DNA of 64,000 bases from Pseudanabaena sp. BC1403 (GCF_002914585.1 NZ_PDDM01000027.1:1-64000), one strand, 5' to 3'. Numbered from the stretch's first letter, positions 53,345 through 62,135 are shown. Notes: a model not told the origin generated them from the sequence alone. A program made the numbers and translations.

Positions 53345-54073
53345 TTACTCTTCAGAAATACCAAGCGATCGCAACTTTGCCATTAACAATTCCACCTGTT
53401 TCTGTGCCTCATCAGCCCGTTGTCTTTCGATATTAGCCATTTGACGCTCTATCTCAGCCTGTTCCTCAGGGGTAAGATAGCGATCGCATTTTTGATCAAA
53501 CCAGCTTAAAACTTCACGCCCGAAGCGATCGCTTGGCAAGACACAACGTCCAATCCCTAAACCGATCTCTGGCATCCATAGAGGCTCACCAATTTGTAAT
53601 TGGTAATCGTCATCAACTAATTGATAAACCTCAAAGGGCAAATGTCCATCGCGCCGCCAGAACTGAGGATTGTAAATTACATAATATTTGATACCTAATT
53701 TGCGATAAATCTCTAATTTCTTTCCATATTCATCGCCATAAGTATGGGATACCACTTCTAAGGTCAAAATCGGTGAGATAAATTCTTCTTCCCACATCAC
53801 ATAGCTGCTACGGGAACCACCATTTTTGCGCCTTTCCACTCCCAAGCTCAAAAATCCATCAGGAATTACAGGAACTCTAGGACTTACGCCAGTGGTGTGA
53901 TAGATCCCCATATCGACACCAAAGTACCAATCATCGCGAGTTTTCCAAATATATTCCAACAAAAATAATAGTAAATTCGGTACAAAATTCTGATCTTCGT
54001 TATCCACAGGCGTATCATCGGAATCAGGTAATTCGTCGCTGGTGGGTAGATATTGGCGATCTATTTGTAGCAT
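53345..54073 (-). CDS. Uma2-family (DUF820) PD-(D/E)XK endonuclease-like protein
   Basis: 242 residues, second Uma2 gene of the window and of the longer type. Nuclease core: IPDGFLSLGVERR, SPILTLEVVSHTYGDEYGKKLEIYRKLGIKYYVIYNP; C-terminal GRCVLPSDRFGREVLSWFDQ and a Gln/Arg/Glu-rich coiled tail (EEQAEIERQMANIERQRADEA). Function unknown. Confidence 0.85.
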   Translation of the reverse strand: MLQIDRQYLPTSDELPDSDDTPVDNEDQNFVPNLLLFLLEYIWKTRDDWYFGVDMGIYHTTGVSPRVPVIPDGFLSLGVERRKNGGSRSSYVMWEEEFISPILTLEVVSHTYGDEYGKKLEIYRKLGIKYYVIYNPQFWRRDGHLPFEVYQLVDDDYQLQIGEPLWMPEIGLGIGRCVLPSDRFGREVLSWFDQKCDRYLTPEEQAEIERQMANIERQRADEAQKQVELLMAKLRSLGISEE

Positions 54074-54117
54074 CAGCTAATCCCAGAAGTATCCTAGCTA
54101 TTCGGATTGTACTATAC

Positions 54118-54158
54118 AAGATAAGAGTGGTGGCGCTTCGCGCCACCACTCTTATCTT
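54118..54158. terminator. Hairpin, 19-bp perfect stem
   Basis: AAGATAAGAGTGGTGGCGC, TTC loop, exact complement. It lies between divergent genes (Uma2 and CobO-like), so it is not placed as a simple terminator of either. Confidence 0.6.
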
Positions 54159-54217
54159 GGTTTTGATAGGGTTGCTATACTATTGTATTGCGTTGTGAAA
54201 AGAGACTAAGTAAATAC

Positions 54218-55351
54218 ATGGCAGCGATAGGCATCATGACCGCACAGGTGCGTCCCGAACGTGAGATCGGACAAATCCATGTTTATGACGGAACAGGCAA
54301 AGGCAAATCACAGGCAGCATTGGGCGTAGTGTTGCGATCGCTAGGACTAGGAATGTCCGACACATCACCCTTTGGTACAAGAATTTTGTTATTGCGATTT
54401 CTCAAGGGTGCTGAGCGTGAATATGCCGAAGATGCCGCGATTTCAGCATTGCAACAAGGATTTCCCCACTTGATCGACCATGTGCGCACTGGTCGCGCCG
54501 AATTTTTTGATGCCGAGCATGTTACTCCCTTCGATCGCCAAGAAGCCGAACGTGGTTGGGCGATCGCAAAAGGCGCAATGGCTTCGGGACTTTATTCGGT
54601 AGTGGTTTTAGATGAGATTAATCCCGTACTGGATTTAGGCTTAATTCCCGTCGATCGCATTGTCAAAGATTTAAAAAATAAGCCCCCGCATCTCGAAGTC
54701 ATCTGTACAGGTCGCGGCGCACCCCAATCTCTGATCGACATTGCGGATCTCCATTCTGAGATGCGATCGCATGATGATGCCCATGCTGAGAAATATGGTG
54801 TGACAGGAATTGAGATTTATACGGGTGCGGGTAAGGGCAAAAGCACATCGGCATTAGGGCGATCGCTGAAGGCGATCGGTACAGGCATTAGTCGCGATTT
54901 ATCGCACCGCGTTTTGATTATGCAATGGCTCAAAGGTGGTGCTGGCTATACCGAAGACGCAGCGATTGCCGCACTCAAACGTGGCTATCCCCATGTGATC
55001 GATCATCAGCGCTGTGGACGTGATGCGATCGTCTGGCGTGGTCAACAACAGGAAATGGACTGCATCGAAGCTCAACGCGGCTGGGAAATTGCTCAAGCAG
55101 CGATCGCCTCAGGGCTTTACAAAACGATCATTCTTGACGAATTGAATCCCACCGTTGATCTTGATTTGCTACCCGTAGAACCAATCTGCCAAGCCTTACT
55201 AAAAAAATCCCGCGACACAGAAGTAATCATCACGGGTAGATGTTTCAATCAACCTGCTTATTTCGACCTTGCCTCTGTTCATTCAGAAATGGTCTGCCAC
55301 AAACATTATGCTGAAAAAGGCGTAGACCTCAAACGTGGCGTAGATTTTTAA
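54218..55351 (+). CDS. Tandem CobA/CobO-type corrinoid adenosyltransferase-like P-loop protein
   Basis: 377 residues from the ATG at 54218 (MAAIGIMTAQVRPEREI). Two complete copies of the CobA/CobO/ButR fold: each has a P-loop (YDGTGKGKSQAALG and YTGAGKGKSTSALG), a second motif (RFLKGAEREYAEDAA; QWLKGGAGYTEDAA), a Walker-B-like strand (VVLDEINPVLDLGL; IILDELNPTVDLDL) and a Thr/Gly-Arg end (CTGRGAP; ITGRCFN). Adenosylates corrinoids in the single-domain family; two fused domains imply an internal dimer. Common in cyanobacteria, though its exact role is not proven. Confidence 0.88.
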   Translation: MAAIGIMTAQVRPEREIGQIHVYDGTGKGKSQAALGVVLRSLGLGMSDTSPFGTRILLLRFLKGAEREYAEDAAISALQQGFPHLIDHVRTGRAEFFDAEHVTPFDRQEAERGWAIAKGAMASGLYSVVVLDEINPVLDLGLIPVDRIVKDLKNKPPHLEVICTGRGAPQSLIDIADLHSEMRSHDDAHAEKYGVTGIEIYTGAGKGKSTSALGRSLKAIGTGISRDLSHRVLIMQWLKGGAGYTEDAAIAALKRGYPHVIDHQRCGRDAIVWRGQQQEMDCIEAQRGWEIAQAAIASGLYKTIILDELNPTVDLDLLPVEPICQALLKKSRDTEVIITGRCFNQPAYFDLASVHSEMVCHKHYAEKGVDLKRGVDF

Positions 55352-55353
55352 GC

Positions 55354-55392
55354 AAAAGAGAGTGGCGGCGCTTCGCACCGCCACTCTCTTTT
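55354..55392 (+). terminator. Terminator
   Basis: AAAAGAGAGTGGCGG / CCGCCACTCTCTTTT with one inner mismatch around TTC, then TTTT; just after the CobO-like stop. Confidence 0.8.
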
Positions 55393-55403
55393 TTGGGTGA
55401 TAA

Positions 55404-55477
<74 letters not shown>

Positions 55478-55622
55478 AATACAAAAATGTAATTTTAATT
55501 AGTAGTTTTAACTAGGTATTACACTGCTAGTCCAGACATTATAGCAATTGCCATTCAAAAAAATAACAAAAACCCTAGAAGTCTGTCGGATAAACATCAT
55601 TTCTTGCTAAACAGATTTGCTG

Positions 55623-55696
55623 TAGGGTGTGTTAGCGTCAGCGTAACGCACCAACTGCGGTTATTGGGTGCGTTACGCTATCGCTAACACACCCTA
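55623..55696. repeat. Palindromic dispersed repeat (copy 2)
   Basis: TAGGGTGTGTTAGCG ... CGCTAACACACCCTA with nested AGCGTAACGCACC / GGTGCGTTACGCT; almost perfect 30-bp stem over 74 bp. Related to 4431-4505. Lies between the tRNA and the TldE gene. Confidence 0.8.
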
Positions 55697-55735
55697 AGAG
55701 AGCGATTTGGGTTTTCCCCAACAGGCTTCTAGAAA

Positions 55736-57037
55736 TTATTCTCGGCTAGTAATCGATAGACCTTCAACGATCATCGCCGAGCCAAATAGCGAGCCATGCC
55801 AATGCCGATCACTACCTACCGCAACAACATGATTGAGAGCAGTATAGACATTTCCAGATAGCATCGTGTCCTTGACCCGTCCAATAATTTTGCCATTTTT
55901 AACACGATATCCAAGATCGACATTAATCGAAAAATCTCCTGACACATCCGTATCATCACCTAATACTTGATCGACGATTAAGCCATTTTTTAAAGTTGCC
56001 GCCAATTCCAAAATATCGCCTTGGATGGTTTGACTGGCAGCGATCGCTAAATTCAATAGACTAGGACTAGGATAGTTGCCCAAATCTCCGCGAAAGCCAT
56101 TACCTGTGGCAGCAATTCCCAAGTCCTTACAAGTACGCATATCGCCGTAAAAACCTTGCAAAACACCATGTTCAATCCAAGTAGTTTCCCTCGTGGGTGT
56201 ACCTTCATCGTCAAAGGGTGAACTGTAAGCCCCAAAATCTGGGTGTTGGGTAACGGTAAAAATATCAGAAATTACGGTTTGTCCAACTTTATCTAGCCAA
56301 GGTGTCGTTTTTTGCTGAACCTGCCTCCCACTCATAGCGATCGCTACTACACCCCATAACAAATCTGCCGCCTTGCCCGTAAAGATCACAGGCGATTTTC
56401 CTGATGGTGCAGGTGCATTTTTCTTCGCCCAATCGAGATATTGCAATACCTTTTTAGCGATCGCTTCAGGCGATAAATTATCACGCTCAGATTGACCATA
56501 CCAAACATTGAGAAAGTCGTCCCCTCGCGTTAACTCTGCACTCAGAGAGCCATCCACCGTAATATCCGTATAGCCACAGTCCAAACCTTTACTATTAAGG
56601 ATTCGCACCGTTTCGCTTCCACAATCCCAATCTGCGCCACATACTGCTTCAGGATAATGTTCAAGAACCTCCGCGATCGCCTGCTGTCCCCAATCAATCA
56701 TCTTCTCAACACTGACTTCCTGTCCATAAAGTTTTGGATAGTTATCAACCGTTGAGGCTCTTAATAAAATCTCTTCAGGTTCATTCAAGGCACTCAAGGC
56801 GATCGCTTGTTGTACCAAGTTTTCTGGCTCTACTGCACCATAAGCGATCGCTAAGCCCACCCTGCCGTCTTTCCAAATCCGTAACCCAACACCCTCTGAG
56901 TCAATACTCTCTAGCTGCTTCAGTCGATTTGCCTCAAAAAATACTGGGCGTGAAACTGAGCTTGATGAATACACTTCAGCGGCTTCAGTTCCAGATTTGA
57001 GTGCAAGTTCTAATAATTGTTCGGGGTTAATTGTCAT
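55736..57037 (-). CDS. TldD/PmbA (TldE) family protein
   Basis: 433 residues. TldE-type features: GTEAAEVYSSSSVSRPVFFEANRLKQLES at the N-terminus and FDDEGTPTRETTWIEHGVLQGFYGDMRT, DTDVSGDFSINVDLGYRVKNG. In other bacteria TldE pairs with the metalloprotease TldD to process modified peptides and gyrase-targeting toxins. It has no HExxxH zinc motif, as expected for the TldE partner; tldD is not adjacent. Confidence 0.88.
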   Translation of the reverse strand: MTINPEQLLELALKSGTEAAEVYSSSSVSRPVFFEANRLKQLESIDSEGVGLRIWKDGRVGLAIAYGAVEPENLVQQAIALSALNEPEEILLRASTVDNYPKLYGQEVSVEKMIDWGQQAIAEVLEHYPEAVCGADWDCGSETVRILNSKGLDCGYTDITVDGSLSAELTRGDDFLNVWYGQSERDNLSPEAIAKKVLQYLDWAKKNAPAPSGKSPVIFTGKAADLLWGVVAIAMSGRQVQQKTTPWLDKVGQTVISDIFTVTQHPDFGAYSSPFDDEGTPTRETTWIEHGVLQGFYGDMRTCKDLGIAATGNGFRGDLGNYPSPSLLNLAIAASQTIQGDILELAATLKNGLIVDQVLGDDTDVSGDFSINVDLGYRVKNGKIIGRVKDTMLSGNVYTALNHVVAVGSDRHWHGSLFGSAMIVEGLSITSRE

Positions 57038-57047
57038 GGCGATCGCT

Positions 57048-57088
57048 AGCTTATAAAAGAAAGCGCAAAGCGCTTTCTTTTATAAGCT
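57048..57088. terminator. Hairpin between M23 peptidase and TldE genes
   Basis: AGCTTATAAAAGAAAGCGC, AAA loop, exact complement (19 bp). It follows the M23 peptidase gene stop (57100) and precedes the TldE start. Confidence 0.75.
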
Positions 57089-57099
57089 TAGCAGGACAG

Positions 57100-57993
57100 C
57101 TATTCGACACCTTCATATCGCCATGCAACAGGATCGATCGCTTCACCATTCACATACAGCCCCCAATGCAAGTGTGGCCCAGTGACTGCACCCGTCGCAC
57201 CGACTGCGCCAATTACTTGTCCAGCCTTCACAAAATCGCCTTCTTTTACATAGATTTTGCTGAGATGTAAAAAGATACTTGCTACACCCTGACCGTGATC
57301 CAACCCAATTGTATTGCCATGGAGAAGAAAACCCTGCGATACATTACCCACTAAGCGAATATAACCCGCAGCTGGCGCAACCACAGGCGAACCAGTCCCT
57401 CCAGCATAGTCAACACCCCGATGGTAATAGTCATTAGCAAACTCGCCATTGTAATAGCGCTGCACTCCAAAACCTGTCGTAATCTCACCATCATTGGGTC
57501 TTAAAAAAGCGCCATTCCAAAATTTCTGAGGAGTAACTAATTTTTTAAAAGCCGAAACCTTATCCCATTCATAATCTGTCGGTTCCGACCCACTACCCGA
57601 ATCATTAATCCAAATACTTTGCGTAGGAAATTGGCGATTACCTAATTGCATCGGCAAAGTTTGCTGTAAACCATCAGCCGTCACCACTACTTGTCTTAGT
57701 CCAGCCTTATCAAGCGGAGTCGTGGGAATAAATGCTCGCCAACGATTTGGAGACATCGCGAACGCAGGAAACTGCTTATTATTCATCGATACAGTTGGTG
57801 GTGCTGCCGAGGATTTATCAGTCGCGATCCAAACTGATACGGTATCACCAAGTTTTGGAGTATTAGGTCTGAGCATTGCTTGCAATGCATCGGCACGCGA
57901 TACACCAAAGATTATGGCTGCGATCGCCGACAGCAAACTCAGACCAATTAGTAATGGTAATTTGAGAGAGAATTTGAATGGATTGGCAACCAT
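57100..57993 (-). CDS. M23 family metallopeptidase (secreted)
   Basis: 297 residues with an N-terminal signal/anchor segment (about 14-35, LIGLSLLSAIAAIIFGV), an Ig-like or beta domain (TPKLGDTVSVWIATDKSSAAP), and a LytM domain with YHRGVDYAGGTGSPVVAPAAGYI (zinc ligands His and Asp), GNTIGLDHGQGVASIFLHLS, and PHLHWGLYVNGEAIDP (HxH). Cleaves peptidoglycan cross-links in the periplasm. Confidence 0.92.
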   Translation of the reverse strand: MVANPFKFSLKLPLLIGLSLLSAIAAIIFGVSRADALQAMLRPNTPKLGDTVSVWIATDKSSAAPPTVSMNNKQFPAFAMSPNRWRAFIPTTPLDKAGLRQVVVTADGLQQTLPMQLGNRQFPTQSIWINDSGSGSEPTDYEWDKVSAFKKLVTPQKFWNGAFLRPNDGEITTGFGVQRYYNGEFANDYYHRGVDYAGGTGSPVVAPAAGYIRLVGNVSQGFLLHGNTIGLDHGQGVASIFLHLSKIYVKEGDFVKAGQVIGAVGATGAVTGPHLHWGLYVNGEAIDPVAWRYEGVE

Positions 57994-58019
57994 AAAAGCA
58001 ACTTGGGGTAAAGAGATTC

Positions 58020-58050
58020 AAGAAGCGTTGTGCAAAGCACGACGCTTCTT
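58020..58050 (-). terminator. Terminator of the metallo-beta-lactamase gene
   Basis: AAGAAGCGT-T-GTGC, AAA loop, complement with one mismatched base, immediately beyond its stop. Confidence 0.65.
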
Positions 58051-58055
58051 ATTTT

Positions 58056-59069
58056 TTAAGGAATCAGAGGAATCGTGGCGCTACGAGTAAACTGCTCATA
58101 TGCTGACTCTAAATTAACTGAATATAAACCTTTAAATTTGTAGTCTTTGTAAGCATCAGGGACTCTGGCAAATTTCTCTAGTACTTGCTCCTTGGTTAAA
58201 ATCTGAGCTTTCCACTCCAAAGCCGTACGTTCTAACCAACTAAAATAAGCTTGTTGTGATTGCAAGCCTGTTACATCGGTAACATCTCCATGTCCTGGGA
58301 CAACTTGAGCCGTGGGATAAGTAGCAATCAAGCGGTACAGACTTCCTTGCCATTGACGAATATCACTATCTCCAGTGTAAGGAATACGCTTGTTAAATAC
58401 CATATCTCCCGTAAATAAAACCTTGGCATCAGGGACATAGGCAACCAAATCGGTTCCTGCCGAATGACCATCTACACGCTCAATGCGCACTTGGCGATCG
58501 CCTAACCAAAGATCAGTTTGACTATTAATAATTACCGTCGGCGGCGTAACACTACCAGTATTATTTTTGCCGCTTTGAATATATTCACGAATTACGCCGC
58601 GCCCAAGTACAGGGATTTCACGTTTGACAAAAACTGAATTCCCACCTGTGTGATCAAGGTGATAATGCGTATTCAAAACATACTTGATCGGCTTATCTGT
58701 CAAAGACTTTACTGTGGAGATCATCAGTTCTGCTAGTTCAGGGGTTTGGAATGGATCAATTACCAATACTCCATCACTACCAATCACAATGCCACCGTTG
58801 CAAATTGCCACCGCAGGACTTGCAGGTGGGAAATCAGTGCTGGCAACTAGGGCATAAATTCCTTGAGCAAGCTCTTGTAGTTGTAAGCCAGCATTTTGCA
58901 AGCTTACAGTTTTAATACTTGTCTCCGCAGATGGGTTTTGAGCCTGAATTTGTGGCTGATTTTGAGCATCAGCAGGGCTCCAACCATGTCCGATCACTAT
59001 CGACATTACTGTAGCGATCGCCGCTAACAAGAATGCCAAAAGGTATTTAATCTTTAGCTTTTTCAGCAT
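58056..59069 (-). CDS. Secreted metallo-beta-lactamase fold hydrolase
   Basis: 337 residues. N-terminal hydrophobic segment (about 8-27). MBL core: VLNTHYHLDHTGGNSVFV (HxHxDH), RVDGHSAGTDLVAYVPDAKVLFTGDMVFNKR and VVPGHGDVTDVTGLQSQ give the zinc ligands. The layout resembles class B3-like MBL hydrolases of the SoxH/glyoxalase-like group. Substrate unknown. ATG start. Confidence 0.88.
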   Translation of the reverse strand: MLKKLKIKYLLAFLLAAIATVMSIVIGHGWSPADAQNQPQIQAQNPSAETSIKTVSLQNAGLQLQELAQGIYALVASTDFPPASPAVAICNGGIVIGSDGVLVIDPFQTPELAELMISTVKSLTDKPIKYVLNTHYHLDHTGGNSVFVKREIPVLGRGVIREYIQSGKNNTGSVTPPTVIINSQTDLWLGDRQVRIERVDGHSAGTDLVAYVPDAKVLFTGDMVFNKRIPYTGDSDIRQWQGSLYRLIATYPTAQVVPGHGDVTDVTGLQSQQAYFSWLERTALEWKAQILTKEQVLEKFARVPDAYKDYKFKGLYSVNLESAYEQFTRSATIPLIP

Positions 59070-59142
59070 CTTAATTCCTTAGAGCTAGATTTTGAAGCTC
59101 CTACACTTCAAACCCAGTGTAAACCAAATCAAAACCTAAAAA

Positions 59143-59171
59143 GGAGATAGGACGCAAAGCGTCCCATCTCC
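59143..59171. terminator. Hairpin
   Basis: GGAGAT-A-GGACGC, AAA loop, GCGTCC-C-ATCTCC; between the metallo-beta-lactamase and rpsJ genes. Confidence 0.6.
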
Positions 59172-59173
59172 TC

Positions 59174-59224
59174 AAAGCCCAAAAAGGATTGTGGCGCTTC
59201 GCGCCACAATCCTTTTTGGGCTTT
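59174..59224 (-). terminator. rpsJ terminator
   Basis: AAAGCCCAAAAAGGATTGTG-GCGC, TTC loop, exact complement (24-bp stem), past the rpsJ stop. Confidence 0.75.
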
Positions 59225-59252
59225 ATATATCTTGAACTATCAATGTTGAACT

Positions 59253-59567
59253 TTAGAGTTTAACTTCGATGTCCACGCCAGCAGCTAGATCCAGCTTCAT
59301 GAGTGCATCGATAGTTTTTGCAGATGGTTGATAAATATCGATAATCCGACTATGAGTGCGGGTTTCAAAATGTTCGCGTGAGTCTTTATCTACGTGGGGA
59401 GATCTGAGAACACAATAGATACGACGACGAGTTGGCAGGGGGATAGGGCCAACGGCAGCCGCGTTTGTACGATTAGCAGTTTCGACGATTTTTTCGCAGG
59501 ATGAGTCTAGCAGGCGATGATCGAAAGCTTTGAGACGAATCCGAATCTTTTGTTGTTGAGGTGCCAC
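59253..59567 (-). CDS. rpsJ: 30S ribosomal protein S10
   Basis: 104 residues; begins with GTG at 59567 ([21 protein letters not shown]) and contains [39 protein letters not shown]. Assembly protein of the small subunit and NusE in antitermination. In most cyanobacteria rpsJ follows tufA in the str operon; here it stands alone with its own leader hairpin and terminator. Confidence 0.97.
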   Translation of the reverse strand: MAPQQQKIRIRLKAFDHRLLDSSCEKIVETANRTNAAAVGPIPLPTRRRIYCVLRSPHVDKDSREHFETRTHSRIIDIYQPSAKTIDALMKLDLAAGVDIEVKL

Positions 59568-59675
59568 AGTTCTTAGGGATTTATTCGGGTAAATTTTTCA
59601 GCGTTTCTCATGTTAGCACTCCGACAACCTAAAATCAAACAATTAGATCAATACTCATTAATTTATGACAACTCT

Positions 59676-59730
59676 AAAATCGGTTTTGATGAAAGTCCGC
59701 CGTTGGCAGACTTTCATCAAAACCGATTTT
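59676..59730. repeat. Long inverted repeat between rpsJ and ndhL
   Basis: AAAATCGGTTTTGATGAAAG-TC and its exact complement (22-bp stem) with an 11-nt loop, between divergent genes. Confidence 0.8.
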
Positions 59731-59830
59731 TATAATCAGGATTGCTGCTGACCATACCTTTTTAGGATTGACGATTCCGATCCTGTTACAATTGCTAGAT
59801 AGATACATTCACATAACTTTATCTAGAAAT

Positions 59831-60061
59831 ATGTCTTTGCTTCTTTCTGCCCCCATATTAGCTGCAATTGTCTATGCCGCGATCGCAGGCGCATATTTAC
59901 TGGTGATCCCCTTACTAGTGCTGTTTTATTTCAAAGCACGTTGGTACAAAACAGGCTCATTAGAAAGAGTATTTTTATGCTTTCTCGCCTTTTTCTTCTT
60001 CCCAGGACTATTGTTACTCTCTCCATTTTTTAACTTTCGTCCTGAAGCGCGGCAAATTTAA
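59831..60061 (+). CDS. ndhL: NDH-1 complex subunit NdhL
   Basis: 76 residues from the ATG at 59831; an earlier TTG at 59768 would add residues not seen in the family. Two membrane helices ([20 protein letters not shown] and [22 protein letters not shown]) and the conserved NFRPEARQI ending identify NdhL, a small membrane subunit of the cyanobacterial NAD(P)H-quinone oxidoreductase. Followed by DUF3007, its usual neighbour. Confidence 0.93.
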   Translation: MSLLLSAPILAAIVYAAIAGAYLLVIPLLVLFYFKARWYKTGSLERVFLCFLAFFFFPGLLLLSPFFNFRPEARQI

Positions 60062-60070
60062 ACCTAAATT

Positions 60071-60095
60071 AACCTGAGTGCTTCGCACTCAGGTT
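60071..60095. repeat. Hairpin between ndhL and DUF3007
   Basis: AACCTGAGTGC, TTC loop, GCACTCAGGTT; an 11-bp perfect stem that may attenuate or stabilise the ndhL transcript. Confidence 0.7.
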
Positions 60096-60123
60096 AATGA
60101 AAAATATTTTTGAGATTAAAACT

Positions 60124-60465
60124 ATGCGCCGCATTGATGCCATAGCAGTTATGGTTGCCTTTTTCGGGTTTGGTGGATTTGCATTTTGGGTGTTTCGAGC
60201 CTCTGGCTTTGATACAACTAATGCGGGTGTTTGGAGTCAAGTGGTTTTAGTAGGGGTATTAATAGCTTGGATTTCCACCTATGTATTCCGTGCTGTTACA
60301 AAAACTATGACCTACAATCAGCAGCTAGATGATTACAAAAAAGCTGTTCTGACCAAGAAGTTAGAAGAAATGTCTCCAGAAGAGCGCGAAAGTTTACTTG
60401 CAGAAGTAGATGCAGAAAATAAACTAACCCAAAGCTCAGCTCAAAAAGCAATCAAAGATGAATGA
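60124..60465 (+). CDS. DUF3007 membrane protein
   Basis: 113 residues from the ATG at 60124 (MRRIDAIAVMVAFFGFGGFAFWVF), preferred over an ATG at 60097 that overlaps the hairpin. Two membrane segments (about 5-24 and 41-60) and a soluble helical tail (LEEMSPEERESLLAEVD). DUF3007 proteins are conserved beside ndhL in cyanobacteria, hinting at NDH-1 assembly or stability; that is inference. Its TGA overlaps the next gene's ATG by 4 bp. Confidence 0.85.
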   Translation: MRRIDAIAVMVAFFGFGGFAFWVFRASGFDTTNAGVWSQVVLVGVLIAWISTYVFRAVTKTMTYNQQLDDYKKAVLTKKLEEMSPEERESLLAEVDAENKLTQSSAQKAIKDE

Positions 60466-62108
60466 ATCAGAGATCGCCTTACTATTCACTATTTCATCCT
60501 AAGCCACTTGCAAAGCGGATTAGTTCCTTTGGCTTCCCCAAAGACTTGGGCGATCGCTTTCAAATAGTGCAGAAATGGCTAAGTTTTGCTAGTGATGGCA
60601 AACCATCTAACTTACTTGCCGAAGCACAGTTTTTGCATGATATTTTTGTTGATATTTTGGGCTATAAATCTCCCTTTGAGAGCAACGGTGGGGCATGGGA
60701 ATTAGAATTACATCCACATCCCGCCCTTGGATTCTTTACAGAAACCTCAGCAAATGTGATCGCCGAAATCCGAGTTAGCACTGCCGAGGAAGGGGCGATT
60801 ATTAAGCCAGAACCAGAGCATGAAACCACTGAATGGCTGATTGTCCTAGATTATCGAGAAATCTGTCTTTATCATCGCCATGTATCTAGTTTGTTCTGCC
60901 AGAGATTTTCTTGGGACTCGCTAGCGGATTTAGAACAACTCAAAGCTTTTTATTTTTTATTGTCGCGACGGACTTTACTTAGAGGGATAGCTAATAGCGA
61001 AGAGCGATCGCGCACTACCCATTTACTGGAAGAGTCTCACCAGCTAGAATCCGAGATTCTCAAAAACTTTTATAGTCACTATTGTAAAATTCGTAGTCAA
61101 TTAATCAAGGATTTTCGATATCGGTTGCAACTACTAGCGCATCCTGTCGAAAATGCCGAAAATCATCTCCAGATTAAGCCAGAAGATGCAATTGCGATCG
61201 CTATTTATCAAGCCCAGAAACTCTTAAACCGCATCTTGTTTGTTGCTTTTTGTGAAGATCGTCAACTATTACCTGAGAACTTAATTAAAGACGCTTACGA
61301 ATTTGAGAATCCCTATATTGAGCAGCCGATTTGGGAAAACTATAAGGCTATATTTAGTTGGGTACAAAATGGCAATGCAAATTATCACACCCCCATTAAT
61401 GCTTATTCATTTAGCCTATTTGCAAGCGATCGCATTTTAGATCAGGCTTTATTTGTAGGCGATGAGCTATGTCGTCAGATCAAGGAAATAGCTCGGTTTG
61501 ACTTTTGTGAAGATATCACGCGCCATATTCTAACTTGTCTCTTTGATGAATCAATCAGAGAGTTATCGCAATTTCGCAAAGATTTAAGCAACCTTAGTAA
61601 ACGCCGTATTCCGAAATTACCTTGTAAAGCAATTTTGCAAAGTGAGTCAGTAATTCGTTCATTGCAACAGCATTTAGCTCCATCAAAAAATCATCAAGAC
61701 ACCTTGGCATATTGCCAAGAATATCAAGAGCGCTTGTTGAGAATCAAAATCTTACATCCTAAATGTGGTGCTGGGGTATTGCTAGCAACAGCTTTAGAGT
61801 TTTTACTTTCCGAACACGAGCGTATCCATTACCTAATAACTAAGTTCTCTAACGATGATGAGGCAATCTCTCACAAAACACCAACAACTGTAATAACCCA
61901 TATCCTGCAACATAATTTATTTGGTTGCGATGTTGCCGAAGAATCTATTGAAATGACCAGGCTCTCACTTTGTTTGCGATCGCTCGAAATTAGTCCATCT
62001 TTGCCCGACTTTGAGCATAATATTCAACTAGGTGAATTAGCCACTTGTGATTTTGGGAAAGAGTTTAAAGCTGCAAGCGATCGCGGCGAAGTGGTAATCC
62101 TGAAATAA
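60462..62108 (+). CDS. Degenerate type IIG restriction-modification (Eco57I-like) protein, C-terminally short
   Basis: 548 residues laid out like the N-terminal two thirds of a type IIG enzyme: PD-(D/E)XK nuclease region, helical spacer (AIAIYQAQKLLNRILFVAFCEDRQLLP), and the start of an N6-adenine methylase domain. Both catalytic centres look dead. The nuclease core reads PHPALGFF...IAEIRV where PD and ExK are expected; methylase motif I reads ILHPKCGAGVLL instead of ILDPxCGSGxFL; and the chain ends after LFGCDVAEESIEMTRLSL and HNIQLGEL, before the NPPY motif and the target-recognition domain. The stop is followed by a neat terminator. It is translationally coupled to DUF3007 (ATGA overlap), so it is a domesticated or decaying relative in the ndhL operon. 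Confidence 0.75.
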   Translation: MNQRSPYYSLFHPKPLAKRISSFGFPKDLGDRFQIVQKWLSFASDGKPSNLLAEAQFLHDIFVDILGYKSPFESNGGAWELELHPHPALGFFTETSANVIAEIRVSTAEEGAIIKPEPEHETTEWLIVLDYREICLYHRHVSSLFCQRFSWDSLADLEQLKAFYFLLSRRTLLRGIANSEERSRTTHLLEESHQLESEILKNFYSHYCKIRSQLIKDFRYRLQLLAHPVENAENHLQIKPEDAIAIAIYQAQKLLNRILFVAFCEDRQLLPENLIKDAYEFENPYIEQPIWENYKAIFSWVQNGNANYHTPINAYSFSLFASDRILDQALFVGDELCRQIKEIARFDFCEDITRHILTCLFDESIRELSQFRKDLSNLSKRRIPKLPCKAILQSESVIRSLQQHLAPSKNHQDTLAYCQEYQERLLRIKILHPKCGAGVLLATALEFLLSEHERIHYLITKFSNDDEAISHKTPTTVITHILQHNLFGCDVAEESIEMTRLSLCLRSLEISPSLPDFEHNIQLGELATCDFGKEFKAASDRGEVVILK

Positions 62109-62109
62109 T

Positions 62110-62130
62110 AAACGCCCCGCAGGGGCGTTT
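62110..62130. terminator. Bidirectional terminator
   Basis: AAACGCCCC, GCA loop, GGGGCGTTT, between convergent genes, two bases after the stop of the restriction-like gene. Confidence 0.8.
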
Positions 62131-62135
62131 GCTAT

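Noticed and set aside
53227..53436. Forward 69-codon frame
   Set aside because: It overlaps both the more protein-like 56-codon frame and the Uma2 gene end, and lacks a start signal.
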